NCBI GenBank assembly: GCA_029260195.1
Contig: JAJDDS010000460.1
Span: 1 to 6,698 of the forward strand
DNA length: 6,698 nt
Direction: 5' to 3'
Source of the DNA: Phycisphaerae bacterium
GTDB taxonomy: Bacteria > Planctomycetota > Phycisphaerae > UBA1845
Part shown: one piece after another, positions 1 through 6,170 of the stretch
How positions within the stretch are numbered: position 1 is the stretch's first letter
Layout of the letters: every line of letters starts with the position of its first letter
The notes under the pieces: generated by a model
The model's input: the letters and a program-made list of their open reading frames with translations, nothing else
Databases searched by the model: none
What the model was told of the DNA's origin: nothing
Program-made: the position numbers and the translations under genes

Positions 1-963
1 GACCATAGCACCGTCGCGGTGCATGAACGCTCGCTTGATGTTGTTCGTCCAGACGTTTCCGCAACACGGTAACCATACCCACTCACCAAACGCTTGCCCG
101 ACGACCTCGTCGAGGTTGCTGACCGCTGTGGCGATGGTGTACGCCTTGCCCGGAATCGTGCCCAGATTCGTCATCACCGTACCGTCATGGAGAAACGCCC
201 GCCCCCAAGTCTCGATGTTCGTGGAAGCCCAGCCGACCATATGTCCGGCATCGTTCAACGCCCACGCGCTGCCGGAGGAATAGGCGCCATCCAGCTTGAG
301 CATCGTCGCATCGGGATCACCGGCGTCATAAACGAACGGTACCGCCCACGCCTCTCCGAAAGACCCGACGAGCGCCTCGCCGACGACGAGTCCGGCTGCG
401 TTGATCCCGATTGCTTTCGTGTATTCCACCCAGTAGCCGAGAGGCAGGTTCGTCGGCACACCAAGATCGATCATGAGTCCGCCCCTGTATAGAAAGGCGC
501 GGTTTGGCGTGGGACTCTGCATCTGCGACTCTCCGGCGACCTCACCGAGATCATTGACCGCCATGCCGAAGCTCGCCGAACCGCCCAACGTCCCCAGAGG
601 TTCGAGCACCCCCGTCGCGCGGTCGAAGAGAAACGCCTCGCCATTCGCCAGGTAACCGGTGACCAGCCCATTATCGCTGATCGCTCGCGGATGCACACCG
701 GGTCCAAGGTCGTGCTTCACGCCATCGTAGTAGTATCCGTGAACCTCGCCCGTGCCCTCCTGCGACCAGTCGCCGACGATGTGGCCATAGTTGTTGATGG
801 CGAACCCAGTGCTCACCAATTCGTCCGGAAACGGCGGCAGATGCGTGATGAAATACTCGCCTCCGTGAGCGCGAATCGCGCCCGTGCAGAGCAGCGCGCA
901 CAACGCCGTCAAACAGACTCTCCTGCAGTGCACGGTATGGCGCGTCGCGTCGATGACAATCAT
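1..963 (-). CDS. Secreted HAF-repeat protein, 3' end outside window
   Basis: This frame is open for 321 codons from an ATG at 963 down to base 1 without a stop, so the C-terminus is missing. The start is supported by GGAGGA nine bases upstream and by a signal peptide: an Arg-Arg n-region at residues 14-15, a hydrophobic core VCLTALCALLCTGAI at 16-30, then a small-residue cleavage region. The rest consists of about six units of 35-45 residues with the HAF pattern: an A(I/V/L)N(N/D)xGxxVG opening (AINNYGHIVG at 55-64, AISDNGLVTG at 94-103, AVNDLGEVAG at 135-144, AIGINAAGLVVG at 184-195, ALNDAGHMVG at 235-244, AVSNLDEVVG at 280-289), then a strand such as RAFLYRGG or RAFLHDG and a LGT/LG turn. 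HAF repeats are known from predicted extracellular proteins and probably form a beta-propeller-like or solenoid fold; no enzymatic role is established. It is divergent from the secreted protease gene. Family call is firm, function unknown. Confidence 0.9.
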   Translation of the reverse strand, partial: MIVIDATRHTVHCRRVCLTALCALLCTGAIRAHGGEYFITHLPPFPDELVSTGFAINNYGHIVGDWSQEGTGEVHGYYYDGVKHDLGPGVHPRAISDNGLVTGYLANGEAFLFDRATGVLEPLGTLGGSASFGMAVNDLGEVAGESQMQSPTPNRAFLYRGGLMIDLGVPTNLPLGYWVEYTKAIGINAAGLVVGEALVGSFGEAWAVPFVYDAGDPDATMLKLDGAYSSGSAWALNDAGHMVGWASTNIETWGRAFLHDGTVMTNLGTIPGKAYTIATAVSNLDEVVGQAFGEWVWLPCCGNVWTNNIKRAFMHRDGAMV

Positions 964-972
964 GTCAGTGGA

Positions 973-978
973 TCCTCC
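973..978 (-). promoter_or_regulatory. Ribosome binding site of the HAF-repeat gene
   Basis: GGAGGA on the minus strand lies nine bases before the ATG at 963. It decides the start: the same frame stays open upstream to a stop near 1125, but upstream codons encode an Arg/Ser-rich stretch unlike an exported N-terminus, while the ATG at 963 leads directly into a signal peptide. Confidence 0.75.
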
Positions 979-1358
979 GTCGGTGATGACCGCCGCCCAC
1001 TCGACTCCCTTGGCAATTGGACTTCGCGAGGAGTGGCGCAGTGCGTGATCCGAGCAACGACATCCCCGGGATCGACTCCTGCTCCGTCCGCGTGCCGCCG
1101 AAGTCATCGAGTCGGGCAACGGTCAGCGCCCATGACCAAGACCCTAATGCACGCTTTGGCTGGATCAACGGATATTAGCCCGGCCTTATGACGCGTTTGC
1201 GGTCCGGTGCGGCATCACCGCCACGTCCGGAGAATCCCGCCGAATCGCGGGCGGCTACGTAAGGTCACCGGGGCGTTATTCCAGCGACCAACGAATCCGC
1301 GCACCGTCAGTGTTTCTCCACGGATCGCCCATGGCGCGTGCCGATCCCCGGATTCCCC

Positions 1359-1387
1359 TTGGTATTGAATGCACGTCCGGGTAAGAT
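1359..1387 (+). promoter_or_regulatory. Candidate sigma70-like promoter for the protease gene
   Basis: TTGGTA (1359-1364) and TAAGAT (1382-1387) are separated by exactly 17 bases, and each matches four of six consensus positions. Transcription would begin near 1394 and give a leader of about 170 bases before the ATG at 1563. It also lies downstream of the GTG at 1338, which argues against that GTG as the protein start. Planctomycete promoters are poorly characterised and such matches arise by chance, so this is tentative. Confidence 0.3.
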
Positions 1388-1547
1388 GAACCGCCAGGGG
1401 CTTGCCGGCGCGTGGTCGTGGTTGGCCGTGGTCTCTTGGCGCCGGACGAGTTCCCCCCAAACCGCTCCCGACCTCACCGCCGCCAGTCGCGGGCGTCCGT
1501 CGGGCTCCGCGCGGCGCGTGCAGGCTTTCGCGTGTCGCCAGAACCAG

Positions 1548-1553
1548 AGAGGA
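1548..1553 (+). promoter_or_regulatory. Ribosome binding site of the metalloprotease gene
   Basis: AGAGGA ends nine bases before the ATG at 1563. Together with the signal peptide that begins at that ATG, it fixes the start and rules out the 75-codon upstream extension from the GTG at 1338. Confidence 0.7.
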
Positions 1554-1562
1554 ACCGCAGCC

Positions 1563-4415
1563 ATGCATTTGTTGGGTCACTCCAAAACGTCCGTCGCCGC
1601 CCTCGTCGTCGCCATGATGCTATCGTCCGCGGTCGCGCCCTCAGTCTCAGCCGACGAGCCCGTATCCGCAACAACACTGGCCCAACGCGCCAACGCTCTG
1701 CTTGATCTCAGCGAGAGCGAAGTCGTTACTCTTGCCTTCGATCGCACGCCGGGCGCGACCGACGAAATCTCGCTGCCGTTCAATAGCCAGATGATCGTGC
1801 TGGACATTGCCCCGCACTCCATTCGCGCTCCCAGCTACGCCGTCAAAGTGCAGGTCGCCGACGGTTCACTCGTTGATGTGGAGCCCGGCCCGGTTCGCAC
1901 CGTGCGCGGCACTATTCGGGATCTCGGCGGCGTGGTCATCGGTTCGGTGACTGACGCCGGCTTGTCCGCCCTCATCGAAATGCGCGACGGCGGGCGCTAT
2001 TGGGTCGAACCGCTTCATGGCCGCGTATTGGACGCCGAACCGGTCCACCACGTTCTCTATGCCGAGACCAGCATCATCCCCGGGGGTGGTAGCTGCGGCG
2101 CTGACGCGACGACGTTGCCATTACATATCACGGACGAGCGTCCCCCCGTCGAGGAGAGCCTCGCGCCATGCGCGGGCCTGCCCTGCCTCATCGAACTCGC
2201 CTGCGACTCCGATTTTGAGTACTTCATAAACCACGGGAGCAGCGTCGCCAACGTCGAAGCCCAGATCAACTTGGTCATCAACACCATGAACCTCCAGTAC
2301 GAGCGCGACGTCAGCATGGTGTATGGAATCACCACGATCATCGTGCGTACCGCCGAACCTGACCCCTACACGACGACCGACGCCGGCGCCCTCCTCAACC
2401 AGTTCACGTCGCACTGGATTGCCAATCATGCCGACATCTTCCCCGACCAGGCCGAGTTGTTCACGGGAAAGAACCTGCAGGGCGGAACGATCGGCATTGC
2501 CTGGTCGTGTGGCGACAACGCTCCGCCGGACTGTGGGCTCATCTGCTCGTTCAGCGCCTTCTCCGTCGTGCAGATCTTTGGTGGGCTTGCCTCTCAGACC
2601 GACCTCTCCGCGCACGAACTGGGACACAACTGGGGCCGTCCGCATTGCAGTTGCACGCAACACACGATGAACCCCTTCCTGGTCACCGCCAACAAGTTTC
2701 ACCCGGTCTTCTCAATTCCCGGGCTCATTCTCCACCGCGAGACTCTGCTCGATTGTCTCGACTCGCTCGCTCCGCCCATCTCGTTCCCTTTCAGCGAGAC
2801 GTTCGACGGACCGCAGATCGACCCCCTCGCCTGGTACAACTCCGGCGCGACGATCGACGATCAGGGCGACGGCGAGCCCAGCGGCACAACCTCGCTCCGC
2901 ATCAACGGTTCCGACATCATCACCAGCGGATCCGCGGGCGTACCCGCGAGCACCGGTGTCACCTATTGGCACCAAAGCGGTGGAAACACTCCCGGTGGAC
3001 CCGGCTTCGGCGAAGACATGCTCATCGAATACGTGACCGACAGCCGCGTCTGGGCTGAAGCCGACCGGGTGCTCGGATCGGCCTCCGACAGCCTCCCCTA
3101 TCAGCAGGGCTGCTTCCTGATCCCCAATGACGCCAACCTCGGGAGGTTCCAGGTCCGCGTCCGATTGCTCAACGCCGAAGGCAGCGACAACTACTTCATT
3201 GACGACTTCGCCTTCGCCCCGACGTCCGAGCTTCTCGCAGCCGAACCGGACCCAATCCTGGATTGTGCTTGTCAGGGCGGCGGCGCCGAACTCGGCGTCG
3301 TCACCTCCGGTATTGGACCCTTCACTTTCCAGTGGAAACTCGACGGCGAGCCTGTCTCCGGCGCCACGAGCCAGACCCTCGTTATCAACCCCGTTGGACC
3401 TGAGGACTACGGCATCTACACCGTCGACGTTAGCAACGTCTGCGGGACCGTCGAGTCCGCCAGCATCCCCATGCTCGAGGACTCCGCCATCGAGTTTACG
3501 CAGCAACCCCAGGACACCACGGTTCAGCCCGGACAGACCCTCGCGCTCTTCACCGCAGCCAATGGCGGATGTAACACCTTTCAGTGGTTTTTCAACGACG
3601 AACCCATTCCCGATACGGACGCGCCATTCCTCTTCCTGCCCGACATGGAGTGCGCCCACCAGGGATGCTACCAGGTTCAAGCCGCCAACGAGTGCGGAAC
3701 CGCTCTCTCCGAGACCGCCATCGTCACTGTCGGTGGCTGTGGCCCGGTGAGCTGCGGAGCCGACGCCGCCCCGCCGGAAATCGTCCACGCCGCCGGTCTG
3801 CTCGGTGAGACCAGACCATACAGCGGGCACATCGACCCCCTCAACGAAAGCTCCAATGGCGTCGATCTCGATCGCGGCATTACCCAGATCGACATTCTCT
3901 TCTCCGAGCCTGTCGAAGACTTGGGCGGTGGCGACCTCTCGGCGAACGCTTTTGTCGTTACGGAAACCGGCGGCGGCGCACCCCCGAGTATTGCGTCCGT
4001 CAACACCGAGGGCATGCCTCTCGTCGCGTTGACGCTCGATCGCCCGATCGCCCTGCAGGAATACACCACCATCCAAGCGGTCGTTCAGGATCTGGCAGAC
4101 GTCCCCAACGTTATTGTCGACGCGGGCAATCAAGGCCCCGGCGTCGACGAAACCGACCGCGTGGACCTCGGGTTCCTTCCGGCTGACATCGACCAAAGCG
4201 GGCTCGTCAATCCGCTCGATCTGCTCACGTTCAAGCAGTTTGTCAACGGGGTCCAGACGCCGCAGAGGGGCACGATCGAGGACTTCATCGATACGAATCG
4301 TAGCGGCGGCATCAATCCGCTCGATCTGCTGGCTTTCAAGCAGCTCATTAACGGCGTCATTCCGCCGTCCACCCGGACCTGGGCTTTTGAATCGATGAAC
4401 AACGCTCGCCCCTGA
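1563..4415 (+). CDS. Secreted M12B-like metzincin protease with Ig-like domains and dockerin
   Basis: A 950-residue predicted zinc endopeptidase, probably exported and then anchored or assembled through its dockerin. Residues 1-30 are a Sec signal peptide (Lys8, hydrophobic core 11-25, likely cut after SVSA). Residues about 31-200 resemble an M12B propeptide, with YWVEPL at 146-151, HHVLYAE at 162-168 and a Cys-Gly at 178-179 that could act as a cysteine switch. The catalytic domain starts near C208 (ELACDSDFEYF) and carries the zinc site HELGHNWGRPH at 351-361: ligands H351, H355 and H361, catalytic E352. M369 in QHTMNP is the likely Met-turn. Residues about 408-553 form a beta-sandwich-like segment beginning near FSETFDG. 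Two Ig-like domains follow (about 562-640 and 640-725, with FQWKLDGEPV and FQWFFNDEPI), then a beta-rich segment and a dockerin at 872-932 with two calcium loops. There is no PEP-CTERM or LPXTG tail. Substrate is unknown. Protease class and architecture are firm; domain edges are approximate. Confidence 0.93.
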   Translation: MHLLGHSKTSVAALVVAMMLSSAVAPSVSADEPVSATTLAQRANALLDLSESEVVTLAFDRTPGATDEISLPFNSQMIVLDIAPHSIRAPSYAVKVQVADGSLVDVEPGPVRTVRGTIRDLGGVVIGSVTDAGLSALIEMRDGGRYWVEPLHGRVLDAEPVHHVLYAETSIIPGGGSCGADATTLPLHITDERPPVEESLAPCAGLPCLIELACDSDFEYFINHGSSVANVEAQINLVINTMNLQYERDVSMVYGITTIIVRTAEPDPYTTTDAGALLNQFTSHWIANHADIFPDQAELFTGKNLQGGTIGIAWSCGDNAPPDCGLICSFSAFSVVQIFGGLASQTDLSAHELGHNWGRPHCSCTQHTMNPFLVTANKFHPVFSIPGLILHRETLLDCLDSLAPPISFPFSETFDGPQIDPLAWYNSGATIDDQGDGEPSGTTSLRINGSDIITSGSAGVPASTGVTYWHQSGGNTPGGPGFGEDMLIEYVTDSRVWAEADRVLGSASDSLPYQQGCFLIPNDANLGRFQVRVRLLNAEGSDNYFIDDFAFAPTSELLAAEPDPILDCACQGGGAELGVVTSGIGPFTFQWKLDGEPVSGATSQTLVINPVGPEDYGIYTVDVSNVCGTVESASIPMLEDSAIEFTQQPQDTTVQPGQTLALFTAANGGCNTFQWFFNDEPIPDTDAPFLFLPDMECAHQGCYQVQAANECGTALSETAIVTVGGCGPVSCGADAAPPEIVHAAGLLGETRPYSGHIDPLNESSNGVDLDRGITQIDILFSEPVEDLGGGDLSANAFVVTETGGGAPPSIASVNTEGMPLVALTLDRPIALQEYTTIQAVVQDLADVPNVIVDAGNQGPGVDETDRVDLGFLPADIDQSGLVNPLDLLTFKQFVNGVQTPQRGTIEDFIDTNRSGGINPLDLLAFKQLINGVIPPSTRTWAFESMNNARP
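4207..4330 (+). repeat. Tandem dockerin calcium-loop duplication
   Basis: Two copies of a dockerin half lie 105 bases apart inside the protease gene. Loop one is DIDQSGLVNPLDLL (residues 875-888) and loop two is DTNRSGGINPLDLL (910-923). Both keep the D-x-(D/N)-x-S-G-x-x-N-x-x-D calcium ligand spacing, and each is followed by a helix of the form xFKQxxNGV. Nineteen bases are identical at 4207-4225 and 4312-4330. In cellulosomes such modules bind cohesins; in planctomycetes the partner is not established. Confidence 0.85.
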
Positions 4416-4445
4416 CCCGGATCGGCGACAGCTTCGCGTCGGATG

Positions 4446-4503
4446 ACAAGCCGAGGACTTCAGTCATCGCGGACGTCCGCGTGGGACGAACCCCACGGCT
4501 TGT
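4446..4503. repeat. REP-like structured element between convergent genes
   Basis: An 8-base terminal inverted repeat, ACAAGCCG (4446-4453) and CGGCTTGT (4496-4503), bounds a 58-base segment. Inside and across it are a perfect 14-base palindrome CGCGGACGTCCGCG (4468-4481), a hairpin CGTGGG/CCCACG (4480-4485 with 4492-4497) and GATGAC/GTCATC (4442-4447 with 4463-4468), the last extended by AAG/CTT. The stems overlap, so alternative folds compete. It sits between two convergent stop codons and could stop transcription from both sides, but no T-run follows on either strand, so it is not a classical intrinsic terminator. A dispersed REP-type repeat is an alternative. The inverted repeats are seen directly; the role is inferred. 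Confidence 0.5.
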
Positions 4504-4511
4504 GATTTGAG

Positions 4512-5465
4512 TTAAGATGCGGGGAGCAGCCCGCAGATTTTCGCCAGGAGCTTCGTCCGGAGGGGATCCTCCGGATCGGAAGGGTCACACGCAAACATCG
4601 GGTGCGCCGGGTCACCGTCTCCGTGAACGTGGTTCAACACGCGTTCCAGCCGTCGAACACACGTATCAACCACCGGCGACATCCCGCCGACGGCTGTGTT
4701 GACGATCACCACGTCACTCTCGAGCAAACCGTGGTGGGAGGGTTGCAGCAGAATGCGCGTCGCAAGTTCATCACCCAACGGCGAATTCATCAATCCCCGA
4801 AGTTGAGATGCCGTCAGTGACGAGCGTGCCTCCGACGCCTCGGGATCCGAAACGTTCAGCCGGTCCGGATCCTCCACCAATCCGTAGATTTCTCCGGCGA
4901 AGGCGGCTGTATCCTCCAGCGCCGCCCGAAAGGCCTCCGTCGCCTGACTGTTCGTGCGAAAGACCTCCGAAGATCGGCGCGGTGCTGGCATGACGAAGAG
5001 GCGATGGTCGTACGGATAGGCGTGGCGCAGCAACGGGTCCGAATCCGCCTCGATAAACACCCGAGCCTTACGATCACAGCGGTGGATTCGGCTCAATACG
5101 CGGGGCAAGAATTCGAAGACCCGATCCTCCTCGTAGCTCACCCACTGAGCGCTTGCCACCCCGCAGTCCTCCTGTCGCGGCGCACCATCCGGGGTTTTCG
5201 GAGGTTGACGCTTGTCACCCGATGCTGCGGTCAATCGGAGATAATGCGGCGATTCGTTCAGACACGCCTTCGCGATCTCCTGGATCACGACGCTCTTACC
5301 CGACCGGCGGGGTCCACTAACGAACATGACCGTCAATGCCATCCGAACCGCCTCGCGATCGTGTATCGCATCCAGAGACCTCAATCCAACTCGATTGTAG
5401 GCGTCACAATCAAGCCCGCCCACTGCCACATGGTCCGCCGGCGTCCCGTCCCCGAACTTGTCCAC
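4512..5465 (-). CDS. P-loop NTPase of unknown function, last gene of larC operon
   Basis: Encodes 317 residues from a GTG at 5465, or 276 from an ATG at 5342. A Walker A motif GPRRSGKS at 51-58 follows a hydrophobic strand (LTVMFVS) and precedes a helix (VVIQEIAKACL), the usual start of a P-loop fold. Other notable stretches are a strand ending in acidic residues, RVFIEADSDP (135-144), which may supply a Walker B-like acid; LFVMPAP (156-162); DTAAFAGEIYGL (185-196); and a second hydrophobic strand SDVVIVNTAVGG (250-261), placed like a base-recognition loop in some GTPase-like folds. No signal peptide or membrane segment. I do not recognise a named family. The GTG lies 38 bases after the preceding stop but has no clear ribosome binding site; the ATG has GAGG eight bases upstream yet leaves a 161-base gap. 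The 41 codons between them have moderately high third-position GC, so I kept the longer form. Nucleotide binding is likely; substrate and pathway are unknown. Confidence 0.8.
   Translation of the reverse strand: MDKFGDGTPADHVAVGGLDCDAYNRVGLRSLDAIHDREAVRMALTVMFVSGPRRSGKSVVIQEIAKACLNESPHYLRLTAASGDKRQPPKTPDGAPRQEDCGVASAQWVSYEEDRVFEFLPRVLSRIHRCDRKARVFIEADSDPLLRHAYPYDHRLFVMPAPRRSSEVFRTNSQATEAFRAALEDTAAFAGEIYGLVEDPDRLNVSDPEASEARSSLTASQLRGLMNSPLGDELATRILLQPSHHGLLESDVVIVNTAVGGMSPVVDTCVRRLERVLNHVHGDGDPAHPMFACDPSDPEDPLRTKLLAKICGLLPAS
5351..5354 (-). promoter_or_regulatory. Possible ribosome binding site for a shorter NTPase start
   Basis: GAGG on the minus strand lies eight bases before the ATG at 5342. 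If used, the NTPase would begin MALTVMFVSG and its P-loop strand would sit at the extreme N-terminus, as is common in small P-loop proteins. The competing GTG at 5465 has no comparable site. Confidence 0.35.
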
Positions 5466-5503
5466 ACCAACCGGAACCGCCGGATACCGTCCGCCGTTGG
5501 CGA

Positions 5504-6154
5504 CTACGTTCGGGCCGCAGCCCTCGTACGCCGCAGCGACAGGATCAACTCGACCTCCCCGGCTGGCAATCCAACCCCCTCCGCGATTTCCAGCGCCGTC
5601 TTTCCCTCGTCCGCGAGGGCGAAAACCTCGCTCCGCCCCGGCCGTCCCGCGCGGCGCGCTGTCGATTTTGCTTCCGGTGGCGCGGACGCCGCCGGACTCG
5701 GAACCGCGGAGTCCCGCCGGTCTGGCGGTGCCGCTACCTGCGTCTCAGATCGTGTGACCGCCTCGTCCGCGACGGTGACATCCAAACTCCCCTTCCGATC
5801 CGCCGTTCCCGGCGAACGCTCGAGCCGCGCGATCCGCTCATCCGCGTCCCGAATGCTCCGCTCCAACCGGATGAACTTCGCGTCCAGTTGGGCGTTGATC
5901 TCCCGAGCCACGTTCTGTAGTTGCATCATCACGTCCGCCAAATCGTCGTGAACAACCTTCTCCTCCTTCAGACGGGCCAACTGCTCCCGCGCGTACGCCC
6001 GCGGTGACGGGCCACCCTCCTTGCGGCGGCGAACGTTCGATATCAGCATCAGCGCCGTCGCCCCGGCGATTACCGCGATTAGTGCGATCTGCGGACCACT
6101 CATCACTGCCGCCCCCGGTGGCAACATCATCCCTGCCGGTAGTGGAGAAACCAT
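5504..6154 (-). CDS. Membrane-anchored coiled-coil protein with C-terminal HTH-like segment
   Basis: Encodes 216 residues. The ATG at 6154 is chosen because a full AAGGAGGT lies seven bases upstream; an earlier ATG at 6214 would overlap the end of larC. A single membrane segment (residues about 21-39, IALIAVIAGATALMLIS) is followed by Arg-Arg-Arg-Lys, which predicts an outside N-terminus and a cytoplasmic C-terminus. Residues about 53-114 are rich in Glu, Lys, Arg and Leu with heptad-like spacing and should form a coiled coil. A Pro/Ala/Ser-rich linker (about 140-172) leads to a terminal module at 174-208 (SEVFALADEGKTALEIAEGV, then GEVELILSL) shaped like a small helix-turn-helix. This architecture resembles proteins annotated as DUF2802 or DUF6115; the exact family is my recollection, not a search result. 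It could tether DNA or another protein to the membrane, which is inference. It lies 16 bases after larC, so co-transcription is likely. Confidence 0.85.
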   Translation of the reverse strand: MVSPLPAGMMLPPGAAVMSGPQIALIAVIAGATALMLISNVRRRKEGGPSPRAYAREQLARLKEEKVVHDDLADVMMQLQNVAREINAQLDAKFIRLERSIRDADERIARLERSPGTADRKGSLDVTVADEAVTRSETQVAAPPDRRDSAVPSPAASAPPEAKSTARRAGRPGRSEVFALADEGKTALEIAEGVGLPAGEVELILSLRRTRAAART

Positions 6155-6161
6155 GCGCCTG

Positions 6162-6169
6162 ACCTCCTT
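6162..6169 (-). promoter_or_regulatory. Strong Shine-Dalgarno for the coiled-coil membrane protein
   Basis: AAGGAGGT on the minus strand is an eight-base match to the 16S anti-Shine-Dalgarno and sits seven bases before the ATG at 6154, in the 16-base gap after the larC stop codon (6171-6173). It fixes the start of the downstream gene and suggests efficient reinitiation or independent loading after larC. Confidence 0.85.
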
Positions 6170-6170
6170 G

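Larger units (their letters stand above)
964..1562. other. Divergent intergenic region without a convincing gene
   Basis: About 600 bases separate the two divergent secreted-protein genes. Short frames exist on both strands but are rich in Arg, Pro, Ser and Gly, lack ribosome binding sites and show no recognisable domain. A plus-strand frame runs in from a GTG at 1338 in phase with the protease, but it lies upstream of a good ribosome binding site and signal peptide, so I treat it as leader. Minor inverted repeats are present (CGGTG/CACCG at 1205-1220, CCCGC/GCGGG at 1236-1251), each with only a 5-base stem. No tRNA-like or riboswitch-like fold was recognised by eye. Promoters for both genes should lie here. 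Confidence 0.6.

Noticed and set aside
94..492. Plus-strand frame of 132 codons opposite the HAF-repeat gene
   Set aside because: The minus strand carries regular HAF repeats through the whole stretch, so this is an antisense shadow.
1338..1562. 75-codon upstream extension of the protease from a GTG at 1338
   Set aside because: It has no ribosome binding site, would bury the signal peptide, and starts upstream of the candidate promoter. The ATG at 1563 has AGAGGA at the right spacing.
1215..1580. Minus-strand open frame of 121 codons in the divergent spacer
   Set aside because: It overlaps the start of the protease, has Arg/Gly/Pro-rich composition, no ribosome binding site and no domain.
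2712..4196. Long minus-strand open frame of 494 codons opposite the protease gene
   Set aside because: The plus strand here encodes recognisable beta-sandwich, Ig-like and dockerin segments. The antisense product is Gly/Val/Asp/Glu-rich with no domain, a common artefact opposite GC-rich genes.
4416..4511. Classical Rho-independent terminator
   Set aside because: Strong stems exist, but neither strand has a run of T after the stem, so the label is not supported.
5004..5951. Plus-strand open frame of 315 codons opposite the NTPase and coiled-coil genes
   Set aside because: It spans two minus-strand genes with clear motifs, has Ser/Arg/Pro-rich composition and no recognisable domain.
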